Origin: Ruminococcus sp. UBA6407
GTDB lineage: Bacteria; Bacillota; Clostridia; Oscillospirales; Ruminococcaceae
DNA length: 38,167 nucleotides
Assembly (NCBI GenBank): GCA_002438605.1
Contig: DJPR01000037.1
Location: 1-38,167, forward strand
Direction of reading: 5' to 3'
Part shown: piece after piece, positions 25,701 to 33,401 of the stretch
Layout: the number at the start of each line of letters is the position of its first letter
How positions within the stretch are numbered: position 1 is the stretch's first letter
The notes under the pieces: generated by a model
The model's database searches: none
The model's input: the letters and a program-made list of their open reading frames with translations, nothing else
Told to the model about the DNA's origin: nothing
Made by a program: the position numbers and the translations under genes

Positions 25701-26618
25701 AGCCATAACTTCACCTGTCATAGGATTAACAATTGGCTGAGAAAGGAGATGTCCTGAAAGTCTTGAGGCAATACCGAGTTTCTTATTATATTTGTAACGG
25801 CCGAAACGGCAGAGGTCATATCTCTTTGCGTCAAAGAAGAGATTATTAAGATGCGACATAGCACTTTCTACTGTCGGAGGTTCGCCCGGACGGAGCTTTT
25901 TATAAACATCAATAAGAGCATCTGAGTTATTCTTTGTGCCGTCCTTCTGAAGAATAGTTTGTTTAAGACGTTCATCCTCGCCGAAAAGCTCATAAATCTC
26001 ATCATCACTGCTTACGCCCAATGCTCTGATGAATGTTGTAAGAGGAATTTTTCTGTTTTTATCAATTCTTACATAAACTATATCGCTTGAATCCATTTCA
26101 TATTCAAGCCATGCACCTCTGTTAGGAATAACGGTAGACTTAAACAGATCCTTACCTGTCTTATCCTTTTCAAAAGCGTAATAAACGCCCGGTGAACGAA
26201 CGAGCTGTGAAACTACTACACGCTCTGCACCGTTAATAACGAAAGTACCGCTTTCTGTCATAAGAGGAAATTCGCCCATGTAGATTTCGCTTTCGCTTAC
26301 CGCACCTGTTTCCTTGTTGCAGAGTGTGGCAGTAGCTCTCATAGCAACCTGATACGTTGCATCACGTTCTTTACATTCAGCGATTGTATACTTAGGGGTA
26401 TCGTCAAATCTGTAGTCCTTGAAGTTAAGCACAAGATTTCCGTTATAATCTGTGATAGCAGTCATATCACGGAAAACCTCTTTAAGACCTTCTTCTCTGA
26501 ACCACTTGTATGAATTCTTCTGCACCTCGATAAGATTAGGCATTTCCAAAGCTTCAGTGATTTTTCCGAAGCTCATTCTGACGTTCTTTCCAAGCTGCTT
26601 AGGCGTAACATTCACCAT
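22719..26618 (-). CDS. rpoB: RNA polymerase subunit beta
   Basis: A 1299-aa subunit. The rifampicin-binding cluster is intact and of sensitive type: [11 protein letters not shown], then [13 protein letters not shown], with the Asp, His and Ser that are commonly mutated in resistance all present. The nucleotide-binding [10 protein letters not shown] block and the C-terminal [20 protein letters not shown] clamp segment are present. The last ~95 residues form a very acidic Asp/Glu/Ser-rich extension beyond the usual end. The ATG at 26618 follows AAAGGAGG. It is first in an rpoB-rpoC unit; rplJ-rplL, the usual upstream genes, are not adjacent, and a perfect promoter lies 170 bp upstream. Confidence 0.98.
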   Translation of the reverse strand: MVNVTPKQLGKNVRMSFGKITEALEMPNLIEVQKNSYKWFREEGLKEVFRDMTAITDYNGNLVLNFKDYRFDDTPKYTIAECKERDATYQVAMRATATLCNKETGAVSESEIYMGEFPLMTESGTFVINGAERVVVSQLVRSPGVYYAFEKDKTGKDLFKSTVIPNRGAWLEYEMDSSDIVYVRIDKNRKIPLTTFIRALGVSSDDEIYELFGEDERLKQTILQKDGTKNNSDALIDVYKKLRPGEPPTVESAMSHLNNLFFDAKRYDLCRFGRYKYNKKLGIASRLSGHLLSQPIVNPMTGEVMADAGEIVSYDKACEIEQAGVMEAFVTVEAKEYFVKENGETDIRMVEKNVKIIGNGMVDIKGYVDFDVEQYGINEKVSFKVLREILESSADADELEESVKKRADELVPKHIILDDIYATISYFLNLCEGVGTVDDIDHLGNRRIRSVGELLQNQFRVGFSRMEKVIRERMNLQTQDVNTLTPATLVNIRPIVSAMKEFFGSSPLSQFMDQNNPLAELTHKRRLSALGPGGLSRDRAGFEVRDVHYSHYGRMCPIETPEGPNIGLISYLATFARINEYGFIEAPYRRVDKATGVVTNEVIYMTADTEDNFIVAQANEPLTEDGKFARPRVNARYREQILECEREKVDFMDISPKMVVSVATSMIPFLENDDANRALMGSNMQRQAVPLLKTERPFVGTGMEYKAAVDSGVCIVADCNGKVTSVSADEIRLIDDTGLERKYKLTKFKRSNQGTCVNQRPIVEVGEEIKKGQVLADGPATADGEISLGKNALIGFMTWEGYNYEDAVLLNERLVREDVFTSVHIEEYETECRDTKLGPEEITRDIPNVGEDALANLDEGGIIRIGSEVHAGDILVGKVTPKGETELTAEERLLRAIFGEKAREVRDNSLKVPHGAAGVIVDVKIFTRENCDELGAGVNMRVRCYIAQKRKITVGDKMAGRHGNKGVVSRILPEEDMPFLPDGTPLDIVLNPLGVPSRMNIGQVLEVHLGMAAKALGWHIMTPVFDGAHEDDIRACFRAANEKNKDHRDDMFELNPMDKVINPKALEMSEDGKFTLYDGRTGEKFDNRVTVGYMYYLKLHHLVDDKIHARSVGPYSLVTQQPLGGKAQFGGQRFGEMEVWALEAYGAAYTLQEILTVKSDDTIGRVNTYEAIVKGQNVPKPGVPESFKVLIKELQSLALDVKVLDINQEEIDLRQNFDEDNDPIPHDTSYADENTADSTDYSGDSIGNEGFMFEDQDGEAETLDKDDEFSLDEADDVLDDFGDDDGDDLFSFDIDEDEE

Positions 26619-26680
26619 AGGCGGAATCCTCCTTTTATTTTCAGAACAGCAAGCTGTTCAAAATTCCATATCAAAAATAT

Positions 26681-26700
26681 TAAAGGCAGCATCGCACAAA
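26681..26700. repeat. Half copy of the dispersed hairpin repeat in the rpoB leader
   Basis: AAGGCAGCATCGCACAAAG matches one arm of the family almost exactly; the second arm is missing. It lies between the rpoB promoter and ribosome-binding site. Confidence 0.6.
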
Positions 26701-26718
26701 GAAATTTTTAACAAGCTC

Positions 26719-26747
26719 TTGACAATCATGTATACTCATGTTATAAT
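26719..26747 (+). promoter_or_regulatory. Perfect sigma-A promoter facing the rpoB promoter
   Basis: TTGACA (26719-26724), 17-bp spacer, TATAAT (26742-26747) on the plus strand, inside the rpoB leader and pointing away from rpoB. The predicted start is near 26754. No plus-strand gene follows, only a terminator at 26842-26880. Confidence 0.7.
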
Positions 26748-26790
26748 AACAAGAAAAAAGCGATACTTGCACATTATGATACATTTTATA

Positions 26791-26819
26791 ATTATAATAT
26801 AATCCGTATTAAATGTCAA
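26791..26819 (-). promoter_or_regulatory. Perfect sigma-A promoter of rpoBC
   Basis: On the minus strand TTGACA (plus 26814-26819), 17-bp spacer, TATAAT (plus 26791-26796). The start is near 26785, giving a ~165-nt leader. Confidence 0.8.
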
Positions 26820-26841
26820 TAGCCTGATTTTAAGTTTATGT

Positions 26842-26880
26842 AAAGTGCTGTAATTCATTGTTTGATTTACAGCACTTTTT
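26842..26880 (+). terminator. Intrinsic terminator of the candidate rpoB-antisense RNA
   Basis: A 12-bp perfect stem (AAAGTGCTGTAA at 26842-26853, TTACAGCACTTT at 26867-26878) with a 13-nt loop is followed by a T-run on the plus strand only. The minus-strand side continues ACATAAAC, so it is oriented for a plus-strand transcript. Confidence 0.7.
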
Positions 26881-26919
26881 GAATTAATCAGCAACAGTAT
26901 ATTGAGAACACCTCTAAAA

Positions 26920-26963
26920 ACAACACCTTACAAAGCATGTTTAAAGACTTTGTAAGGTGTTGT
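26920..26963 (-). terminator. prfB terminator formed by a dispersed hairpin repeat copy
   Basis: A 16-bp perfect stem (ACAACACCTTACAAAG at 26920-26935, its complement at 26948-26963) surrounds a CATGTTTAAAGA loop, with TTTTTA after it on the minus strand. Compared with the common arm CCGCACAAAG, this copy has CCTTACAAAG, and the opposite arm carries the matching changes. Confidence 0.9.
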
Positions 26964-26972
26964 CCGAATTAT

Positions 26973-28091
26973 TTATTTCTTTAAATCACCATGAGAAAGT
27001 GATTTGAGATATGCATTGATAAATCCGTCAATATCACCGTCCATAACCGCCTGAATATTGCCGTTTTCAAAGCCTGTTCTATGGTCTTTTACAAGAGTAT
27101 ACGGCATAAAGACGTATGAACGGATTTGTGAACCCCATGCAATTTCACGCTGAACGCCCTTAATATCCGAAACCTTTTCCAAATGTTCACGTTCCTTTAT
27201 CTCAACGAGCTTTGAACGGAGCATTTTCATGGCGTAATCTTTATTCTGGAACTGGCTCCGCTGTGTCTGGCATGATACAACGATCCCTGTAGGAATATGT
27301 GTAATACGAATGGCAGATGATGTTTTATTGACCTTCTGTCCACCTGCACCGCTTGAACGGTAAGCATCAATGTGAAGGTCCTCAGGACGAATGTCAATTT
27401 CTATTGAATCGTCAATTTCAGGCATAACCTCAAGTGCGGCAAAAGATGTATGACGGCGTCCTGAAGCGTCAAACGGAGAAATTCTTACAAGACGGTGAAC
27501 GCCAACTTCTGATTTGAGATAACCATATGCATTTTCCCCCTCAACCAGAATTGACGCTGACTTCAAGCCGGCATCATCACCGTCAAGATAATCCAGTAAT
27601 GTAACCTTGAAATTATGGCTTTCTGCCCATTTATTATACATTCTGTACAGCATTTCCGCCCAGTCCTGAGCTTCTGTACCGCCTGCACCCGCATGGAATG
27701 TAAGAATAGCGTTGCTTTTATCGTATTCTCCCGTAAGAAGTGTGGAAAGCTTTTTGTCTTCAAGTTTTTTCTTGAACGATGCAATTTCACGATTTATTTC
27801 ATCAATTGATGACTCATCATCTTCCTCAATTGAAAGCTCAATCAGTGCAATAATATCTTCAAGGGTATTATTCAGCTTGTTATAATCATTGATTTTATTT
27901 TCAAGTCCTTTTGACTTTTGCAGTATCTTCTGAGAATTCTCCAAGTCGTCCCAAAATCCGTCTTTACTTATTTCCTCACGAAGTTCTGCAAGCTCCTCCT
28001 CTGCTTTTTTTAAATTCAATACATCGGAAAGCTCCTTCATCTCACTTCGGTAATTTACCATTTCTACTCTAAGGTCATCAAGTATAACCAT
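26973..28091 (-). CDS. prfB: Peptide chain release factor 2
   Basis: A 372-aa class I release factor for UGA and UAA stops. The tripeptide anticodon S-P-F is in R-I-S-P-F-D-A-S-G-R, and the peptidyl-transferase motif G-G-Q is in S-S-G-A-G-G-Q-K-V-N-K-T. A helical N-terminal domain precedes them. The reading frame is continuous through the region where many prfB genes use a +1 programmed frameshift at an in-frame UGA. The corresponding codons here read K-E-L-S-D-V-L, so autoregulation by frameshifting is absent. The ATG at 28091 follows AAAGGAA. It has its own promoter and a repeat-type terminator. Confidence 0.96.
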   Translation of the reverse strand: MVILDDLRVEMVNYRSEMKELSDVLNLKKAEEELAELREEISKDGFWDDLENSQKILQKSKGLENKINDYNKLNNTLEDIIALIELSIEEDDESSIDEINREIASFKKKLEDKKLSTLLTGEYDKSNAILTFHAGAGGTEAQDWAEMLYRMYNKWAESHNFKVTLLDYLDGDDAGLKSASILVEGENAYGYLKSEVGVHRLVRISPFDASGRRHTSFAALEVMPEIDDSIEIDIRPEDLHIDAYRSSGAGGQKVNKTSSAIRITHIPTGIVVSCQTQRSQFQNKDYAMKMLRSKLVEIKEREHLEKVSDIKGVQREIAWGSQIRSYVFMPYTLVKDHRTGFENGNIQAVMDGDIDGFINAYLKSLSHGDLKK

Positions 28092-28137
28092 AATACAATT
28101 CCTTTCACCTAATTATGTTTTTATGATGTGCATTATA

Positions 28138-28160
28138 AAAGGCAGCACTGCACAAAGAAA
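28138..28160. repeat. Half copy of the dispersed hairpin repeat in the prfB leader
   Basis: AAAAGGCAGCACTGCACAAAG is one arm of the family. On the minus strand it starts at about +3 of the predicted prfB transcript. The opposite arm is absent. Confidence 0.6.
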
Positions 28161-28168
28161 TTATTTCA

Positions 28169-28197
28169 ATTATACCACATTTTACTGATGTCTGCAA
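28169..28197 (-). promoter_or_regulatory. Sigma-A promoter of prfB
   Basis: On the minus strand TTGCAG (plus 28192-28197), 17-bp spacer, TATAAT (plus 28169-28174). Confidence 0.75.
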
Positions 28198-28244
28198 CAA
28201 TATAACAAGAATTTACTGCAGGTATTACCTTGACGATTATTTTA

Positions 28245-28273
28245 TTGACATATTCGATAAAAAGATTTATAAT
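28245..28273 (+). promoter_or_regulatory. Perfect sigma-A promoter of the EAL gene
   Basis: TTGACA (28245-28250), 17-bp spacer, TATAAT (28268-28273). A second -35-like TTGACG lies at 28230-28235. Confidence 0.85.
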
Positions 28274-28288
28274 AAGTATAAATAATAT

Positions 28289-28344
28289 AAAGGCAACACC
28301 AAATCAATAAGCAAGTCAAAAAAACTTATTCATCAGTATAAAGG
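28289..28344. repeat. Dispersed hairpin repeat in the EAL gene leader
   Basis: AAAGGCAACACC, then AATAAG (near 28306-28311), a loop CAAGTCAAAAAAA, then CTTATT (28325-28330). The inner arm replaces CACAAAG/CTTTGTG with AATAAG/CTTATT, keeping the pairing and the loop. Its 3' end merges with the ribosome-binding site. Confidence 0.65.
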
Positions 28345-28356
28345 GGTTTGCACCGT

Positions 28357-31092
28357 ATGAGTATTTTTAATTTTAATAAAAACTCCGTATCGTTAAGCGG
28401 AGATTGGCAGCTCTTTCAGAAGTTTATGGGAAATATCGGTGCGTTTACATATATAGCAAAAGAAAAAAGTGCATATATGGATTCTGTAACATGCAAGCTT
28501 TTGAATTGCAGTCATGAAAAGATAAATGAATATGAATTTTTCAATCTGCTTGATAAAATTTCAAAAAATCCTGTAGACGGCTATAAGCATGTTTATTACT
28601 ATTCTTCTGAAAACCAGACAATATACATAAAAATGAATATTTTTGAAAGCAGTGATGTATGGCTCGGATTTGTGCAGGACTATACAAGACAGATATCTGA
28701 ATTTCAATCAGAGAAAAACAGCATAGATTATAACAGCATTACACGGCTTCCTTCATACAGTTCGTTCACTCATAAGGTCAAGGAGCTTTTGCCCTCAATA
28801 AAAAACTGCTGTCTTGCAACAATGCATATAAACGGTATAGACAAGCTTAGCAGTTTTCTTACAGTAGAAAATACGAACAGCTGCATTACGTCTGTAGCTG
28901 AGGTGCTGAAGAGCTTTGAATCGGAAAAGATTATTCTGGGAACAAAATCAAATTACGAAATCTGTATTTTATTTATAAATCATGACAGAATGACCATAAA
29001 CAGCATACTGAACAGCATGGATGAGGCAGTCCGTACCTGCGTTGCTACTGATGACTTCGGCGAAATAATTGATATCTCTGATAAAACAAATCTCAGTCTT
29101 TCGATAGGCTGCTGTGCTTTTCCTGAACAGGCATACGAGTTTAATATGCTTGTTAATTACTCTGAATTTGCTCTTTATGAGGCAACATCAAAAAAAAGAA
29201 GCGTTGTAAATTGGTTTAATCAGCAAAACTACATAAGAGAAAAGGATTCTTACAAGGACGCTCAGATTTTTGCGAAAATCATTCAGGAAAATCTGCTTAC
29301 ATATCATTTACAGCCTATTGTAGATGCAAAAACGGGTGAAATATTCGGCTATGAAGCATTAATGCGTACCAATTGTGCAGATATCAACATGACGCCTATT
29401 CAGCTTTTGAAAATTGCTGACGAACAAAATAATATGTATGCAATCGAAAAAGCTACATTTTATAATACAATGAAGCTTTTAAGCGATAATCAGCAGGCTT
29501 TAAGCAAGAGAAAGCTTTTTATCAATTGTATTCCCGAATATCTCATTTCAGACGAAGAATTTAACGAGTTATTCCTTACATACGGAGAACTTTTTGAAAA
29601 GGTTGTCATTGAAATTACCGAGCAGTCAAAACCAACTGAAAGCAGTATTCAGACATTGCAGAAAAGATGCAAATTCTGCCGTTCCCAGCTTGCCATTGAT
29701 GATTACGGCACAGGCTATTCAAACAGTTCAAATCTGCTTACATATACCCCTGATTACATCAAAATTGACCGTTCGCTTATCTGCGATATCCATAATGACC
29801 TGAAAAAACAGCAGCTTTTTGCTTCAATTGTTGACTTTTGTCACGCAAATCAGCTTATGTCGCTGGCTGAGGGCGTAGAAACCTCTGCTGAAATGAAAAC
29901 CGTAATAAGAATGGGCGTTGACCTTATTCAAGGTTACTATACTTCAAGACCCAAACCGCTGTTTCTTGATAATATTTCATCTGATGTCATTGATGAAATA
30001 ATAAAAACCAACCTTGAAACACGCTCTGACGGAACAAAAAAGATTTACAGTGCAAGAAATGAAACCGAACTTGACCTTGTTAAACTTGCCTTGGATAAAT
30101 ACACCGATATACATGTGCATCAAAGCAAATTAACTCTTATCGGGGATATAAATAAACTCATCAAAATAGCAATTGTCATTCCCGATAACAGCAGCTGTGA
30201 GCTTACACTTAAAAATGCAAATATAACAAGCGGTACTGATAAGCCTGCAATACAGCTGGGAGAATATTCACGTCTTGAACTGAATCTTCAAAAGAAAAAC
30301 AAAATCAGTGCGTCAGGAATCTATGTCCCGCAGGGTTCGCAGCTTGAGCTTAAAGGAAACGGCGATTTATTCATCGAGAGTTTCAATTCTGCGGGTATCG
30401 GAATCGGCAATGATTATGAACACTCATACGGCGATATTTGTGTAAATATGGACGGCAAACTTGAAATTTCAAGCAACAATGATGATATTATATGCATCGG
30501 CGGCGGATATAATTACGAGGACTCCGAAATAAGACTCCTTGCAGGTGAAATAAAAATAAATATGCATGCTAAAAACGGACTTGCAGTAGGCAGCTTCAAT
30601 GGCAACTCAATTATAGATATTTCTGAATCTGTAAAGCTTAATATATTTGTTGCAGGCATTCATGTTGCAGGTATAGGAAGTATTGCAGGAAGTGTTGATA
30701 TTAAATCCGCAGGTGAAATTCAGCTTGCATGTTCAGGTGCAAAAGCTGTCGGAATCGGAATTCTTGAAGGCGGAACAGGCTTGATAAATATTTATCAGGG
30801 AAAAGCTGATATAAAAGTCCGTTCGGCCAAGCATATTTGCATAGGCACAATCAATGGTAATACCAACATCAGCATAAGTAATGCGGCTGTTTCTGTTGAC
30901 TGTGAGGGTGATGAGTCCTCCGGTATCGGTGATGCCTACGGAAACGGCAATATCAAGCTTACAGGTGCTGATATTAAGATAAAAATTTCCGCTTCACTTC
31001 CTATGGACATAGGCTCTAAAAACGGAGAACTGGTATTGTATAATTCAAAGGTTGATTCAGTCGTAAATGAGAAAAATATTACTCATAAATAA
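28357..31092 (+). CDS. c-di-GMP phosphodiesterase (PAS-like, degenerate GGDEF, EAL) fused to a C-terminal beta-solenoid
   Basis: A 911-aa protein without signal peptide or membrane helix. A PAS-like region (about 20-115) is followed by a GGDEF-like domain (about 128-292) whose signature is degenerate (S-N-Y-E-I in place of G-G-D-E-F), so it is probably not a cyclase. The EAL domain (about 315-545) keeps the catalytic set: E-A-L-M-R, the Asn of I-N-C-I-P, E-I-T-E-Q, D-D-Y-G-T-G-Y, K-I-D-R, A-E-G-V-E-T and I-Q-G-Y. It should hydrolyse c-di-GMP. Residues about 600-905 repeat every 20-25 residues with G-I-G-[IN/GG] turns and I-x-I strands, like a right-handed beta-helix of surface proteins. The start is at ATG 28357, 10 nt after AAAGGGG; an in-frame TTG at 28348 is too close to that site. 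Confidence 0.9.
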   Translation: MSIFNFNKNSVSLSGDWQLFQKFMGNIGAFTYIAKEKSAYMDSVTCKLLNCSHEKINEYEFFNLLDKISKNPVDGYKHVYYYSSENQTIYIKMNIFESSDVWLGFVQDYTRQISEFQSEKNSIDYNSITRLPSYSSFTHKVKELLPSIKNCCLATMHINGIDKLSSFLTVENTNSCITSVAEVLKSFESEKIILGTKSNYEICILFINHDRMTINSILNSMDEAVRTCVATDDFGEIIDISDKTNLSLSIGCCAFPEQAYEFNMLVNYSEFALYEATSKKRSVVNWFNQQNYIREKDSYKDAQIFAKIIQENLLTYHLQPIVDAKTGEIFGYEALMRTNCADINMTPIQLLKIADEQNNMYAIEKATFYNTMKLLSDNQQALSKRKLFINCIPEYLISDEEFNELFLTYGELFEKVVIEITEQSKPTESSIQTLQKRCKFCRSQLAIDDYGTGYSNSSNLLTYTPDYIKIDRSLICDIHNDLKKQQLFASIVDFCHANQLMSLAEGVETSAEMKTVIRMGVDLIQGYYTSRPKPLFLDNISSDVIDEIIKTNLETRSDGTKKIYSARNETELDLVKLALDKYTDIHVHQSKLTLIGDINKLIKIAIVIPDNSSCELTLKNANITSGTDKPAIQLGEYSRLELNLQKKNKISASGIYVPQGSQLELKGNGDLFIESFNSAGIGIGNDYEHSYGDICVNMDGKLEISSNNDDIICIGGGYNYEDSEIRLLAGEIKINMHAKNGLAVGSFNGNSIIDISESVKLNIFVAGIHVAGIGSIAGSVDIKSAGEIQLACSGAKAVGIGILEGGTGLINIYQGKADIKVRSAKHICIGTINGNTNISISNAAVSVDCEGDESSGIGDAYGNGNIKLTGADIKIKISASLPMDIGSKNGELVLYNSKVDSVVNEKNITHK

Positions 31093-31097
31093 TAACG

Positions 31098-31248
31098 TGT
31101 TCTCATAGGTATAATGTGCAGATTTTTATGCATCATTCAGCAGAGAGCAAGAAAAAAGTGTACAGTCATACTGACGTATAACAAGGATTTTTGATGCAGC
31201 TGTCGTCTGAATTTGCCAAAAAGCTGTATGTTATATCCTATGAGAACA
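31098..31248. repeat. Inverted-repeat-bounded 151-bp element (MITE-like or structured RNA)
   Basis: TGTTCTCATAGG (31098-31109) and CCTATGAGAACA (31237-31248) are perfect 12-bp inverted ends, extended by TATAA/TTATA with a one-base offset. A further inner pair is GCATCA/TGATGC. No ORF is present and no clear target duplication is visible. It may be a small mobile element remnant, or a long-range stem after the EAL gene. Confidence 0.5.
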
Positions 31249-31387
31249 AGTTCTATAGCAATGAAATAAAATAATGCGACATAAGATGACAAAAGCAAAT
31301 CGCATAGTACAAGCCGGACGGCAAAAGCATACTGTCATATGGTGAGGAACACAACGCAGTAATATGCGGTTTGAATTGTCAGATTAG
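31249..31387. other. Non-coding spacer upstream of ychF
   Basis: No ORF, tRNA or recognised riboswitch. It contains short pairings such as ATGCGA/TCGCAT (about 31274-31303). Confidence 0.4.
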
Positions 31388-31415
31388 TTGCAGCATTTTG
31401 TTGTATTGCTATAAT
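31388..31415 (+). promoter_or_regulatory. Sigma-A promoter of ychF
   Basis: TTGCAG (31388-31393), 16-bp spacer, TATAAT (31410-31415). Confidence 0.65.
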
Positions 31416-31424
31416 ATAAAGAAG

Positions 31425-31472
31425 ACAGCACCGCACAAAGCACATTTCAACACTTTGCACGGTACTGACTGA
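31425..31472. repeat. Dispersed hairpin repeat in the ychF leader
   Basis: ACAGCACCGCACAAAG, loop CACATTTCAACA, then CTTTGCACGGTACTG. It lies just after the ychF promoter. Pairing is imperfect (three mismatches). Confidence 0.75.
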
Positions 31473-31492
31473 AAAGAGAGGTTACTTATTAA

Positions 31493-32587
31493 ATGAAACT
31501 TGGAATGGTTGGACTTCCGAATGTCGGAAAAAGCACACTTTTTAACGCACTTACAAATGCAGGAGCAGAATCTGCAAACTATCCCTTTTGTACAATTGAA
31601 AAAAATGTAGGTATAGTTTCTGTCCCTGATGAAAGACTTGACGCTCTTGCAAAAATGTATGAGCCTGATAAGTTCACTCCTGCAACTCTTGAATTTGTTG
31701 ATATCGCAGGACTCGTTAAAGGTGCTTCAAAGGGTGAGGGACTTGGAAATAAGTTTCTTGCGGATATAAGAGAGGTTGACGCTATCGTTCATGTTGTCCG
31801 CTGCTTTGAAAACATTGACGTTGTTCATGTAGACGGTGAAATTAATCCTGCCCGTGATATTGAAACAATAAATCTTGAGCTTATTTTTTCTGATATTGAG
31901 ATTATAGAGCGTCAGATTGAAAGAACAAAGAAAGCTGCAAAAGGTGATAAAAAGCTGCTTGTAAACGTTGAATTTCTTGAAAGACTTAAAGAACATCTTG
32001 AAAACGGCAAGTCTGCAAGAAGCTTTGACTTTACTGATGAGGAAGCTGAAATAATCAGACAGACTCCTCTTTTATCGGCAAAACCTGTCATATATGCAGC
32101 TAACTTATGTGAAGATGACTTTAAAAATAATATTGAAAATAACAAGAACTTCCTTACAGTAAAAGCTATTGCAGACGAAGAACACTCTGCTGTTCTTCCA
32201 ATATGTGCTCAGATAGAGGCTGAAATTTCAGACATGGAGCCTGAGGACAAGGAAATGTTCCTCAATGATCTGGGACTTGAGGTTTCGGGACTTAACAGAA
32301 TTATAAAAGAGGGATATAAACTCCTCGGACTTATTTCATATCTTACAGCAGGAAAGCCTGAAGTTCGTGCATGGACAATAAAAAAAGGTACGAAAGCACC
32401 TCAGGCAGCAGGAAAAATCCACACAGACTTTGAAAAAGGCTTTATTCGTGCTGAGGTTATATCATTTGATGACCTTATGGCATGCGGTTCAATGGCTGCT
32501 GCAAAAGAAAAAGGTCTTGTTCGTCTTGAGGGCAAGGAATATGTAATGCAGGACGGAGATATTGTATTATTCAGATTTAATGTCTGA
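31493..32587 (+). CDS. ychF: Redox-regulated ATPase YchF (Obg-family)
   Basis: A 364-aa universally conserved P-loop protein that prefers ATP over GTP and binds ribosomes. G1 is G-L-P-N-V-G-K-S (residues about 6-13), G3 is D-I-A-G-L-V-K-G-A-S-K-G, and the G4 position is N-L-C-E-D rather than N-K-x-D, which explains the ATP preference known for the family. A helical insertion and a C-terminal TGS domain (about 280-364) ending D-I-V-L-F-R-F-N-V follow. Its length is as expected. The ATG at 31493 follows AGAGAGG. It has its own promoter and terminator, and no operon partner. Confidence 0.96.
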   Translation: MKLGMVGLPNVGKSTLFNALTNAGAESANYPFCTIEKNVGIVSVPDERLDALAKMYEPDKFTPATLEFVDIAGLVKGASKGEGLGNKFLADIREVDAIVHVVRCFENIDVVHVDGEINPARDIETINLELIFSDIEIIERQIERTKKAAKGDKKLLVNVEFLERLKEHLENGKSARSFDFTDEEAEIIRQTPLLSAKPVIYAANLCEDDFKNNIENNKNFLTVKAIADEEHSAVLPICAQIEAEISDMEPEDKEMFLNDLGLEVSGLNRIIKEGYKLLGLISYLTAGKPEVRAWTIKKGTKAPQAAGKIHTDFEKGFIRAEVISFDDLMACGSMAAAKEKGLVRLEGKEYVMQDGDIVLFRFNV

Positions 32588-32597
32588 TGCATAATAA

Positions 32598-32638
32598 CGG
32601 GTTTCCAAAGGGTTGATAACCATTTGGAAACCCGCTTT
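32598..32638 (+). terminator. ychF terminator made from the CCCTTTGG repeat
   Basis: GGGTTTCCAAAGGGTT pairs with AACCATTTGGAAACCC with a single mismatch, a short GAT loop, and then GCTTTTT. Its left arm is the reverse complement of 2-17 and 12100-12115, so a repeat family supplies the terminator. Confidence 0.85.
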
Positions 32639-32686
32639 TTAAGATTCCCATAAATGTTAAGGAAAAATAAATAATTTCTAATTTCC

Positions 32687-32715
32687 TTGACAACAGGTAT
32701 TACTTATAATATAAT
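32687..32715 (+). promoter_or_regulatory. Perfect sigma-A promoter of the tetR-RND operon
   Basis: TTGACA (32687-32692), 17-bp spacer, TATAAT (32710-32715). Transcription should start near 32722, inside the palindromic operator. Confidence 0.85.
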
Positions 32716-32722
32716 ATAAATT

Positions 32723-32746
32723 GTGTCATGGAGTGACACGTTGTCA
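32723..32746 (+). promoter_or_regulatory. Candidate operator for the TetR-family regulator
   Basis: GTGTCA-TGGAG-TGACAC (32723-32739) is a perfect-arm palindrome. An overlapping TGACA-CGT-TGTCA (32734-32746) shares a half site. Three alternating half sites at the transcription start suggest binding of two dimers and autorepression. Confidence 0.65.
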
Positions 32747-32768
32747 TTTTTTGAAAAGGGGTGAATAA

Positions 32769-33386
32769 ATGCCAAGCGAACGCTTTTTTAATCTGTCAGA
32801 GAATAAGCAGATGAGAATTATCGGAGCTGCTGTTTGCGAGCTTTCAAGAGTTCCTGCAAATGAAATTTCAATAAACAAAATCATTAAGGACGCTGATATC
32901 TCACGAGGCAGCTTTTATCAGTATTTTGAAGATAAAACCGACCTTATAAGCTATATCCTTTCAGAATTTAAAAGCAGAGTAATGAAATGCTTTGTCGAGT
33001 ATAAAGACAAGTATGACGGTAATATCTTTAAAATGGCAGAAGTCACATTTAACGCTGCTGCAACCTGCAATGAATGCGAAAACATCGACGTTATAAGAAA
33101 CTTTTTTATCAGTCTCAGAATTTCAAACAACACGTTTACAAATATGTTTAAAGAACTCCACTTTGAAAATGATTTCTTTTGGGAGCGTTTAAGAGATTTT
33201 GCTGAAAAATCAGGTTTTATTCGTCAGGATGATGAGTTTATTGAGGATGTTGTAAACATGCTTGCTCTGATTATGGGCAGGTCACTTGCTGATCTGTATT
33301 GTGACTACGGAAATGCAGAAAAATATAAACAGAACTTCTATACACAGCTTGATATAATCAGGCGTGGTGCATCAGCAGTTCACTAG
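32769..33386 (+). CDS. TetR/AcrR-family transcriptional regulator
   Basis: A 205-aa protein with an N-terminal helix-turn-helix (residues about 25-50: I-S-I-N-K-I-I-K-D-A-D-I-S-R-G-S-F-Y-Q-Y-F-E-D-K), the TetR signature in full. The all-helical C-terminal ligand domain is variable. It lies 15 bp before the RND exporter gene and is preceded by the operator at 32723-32746. It therefore probably represses its own operon until an exporter substrate is bound. The ATG at 32769 follows AAAAGGGG. Confidence 0.92.
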   Translation: MPSERFFNLSENKQMRIIGAAVCELSRVPANEISINKIIKDADISRGSFYQYFEDKTDLISYILSEFKSRVMKCFVEYKDKYDGNIFKMAEVTFNAAATCNECENIDVIRNFFISLRISNNTFTNMFKELHFENDFFWERLRDFAEKSGFIRQDDEFIEDVVNMLALIMGRSLADLYCDYGNAEKYKQNFYTQLDIIRRGASAVH

Positions 33387-33401
33387 AAAAGGAGAAGATA
33401 T

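Larger units (their letters stand above)
26754..26882 (+). ncRNA. Candidate ~130-nt small RNA antisense to the rpoB promoter and leader start
   Basis: It runs from a perfect promoter to an intrinsic terminator with no ORF. Its first ~30 nt are complementary to the 5' end of the rpoB leader, and its path crosses the whole rpoB promoter. The body is AT-rich with a GC-stronger terminator stem. It may act by transcriptional interference or as a small RNA. A spurious promoter is the alternative. Confidence 0.5.

Noticed and set aside
18928..26600. Many 60-120 codon frames antisense or out of frame within rpoC and rpoB
   Set aside because: They follow codon structure of the real genes, lack binding sites and give low-complexity or Ser/Leu-rich products.
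28274..28356. c-di-GMP riboswitch in front of the EAL gene
   Set aside because: The leader is short and consists of one dispersed repeat copy; no GEMM-I or GEMM-II consensus is visible.
28348..28356. TTG at 28348 as start of the EAL protein
   Set aside because: It lies one base after AAAGGGG, too close for initiation; ATG 28357 has proper spacing.
31098..31248. Complete insertion sequence
   Set aside because: Only 151 bp, no transposase frame and no target duplication; kept as an inverted-repeat element only.
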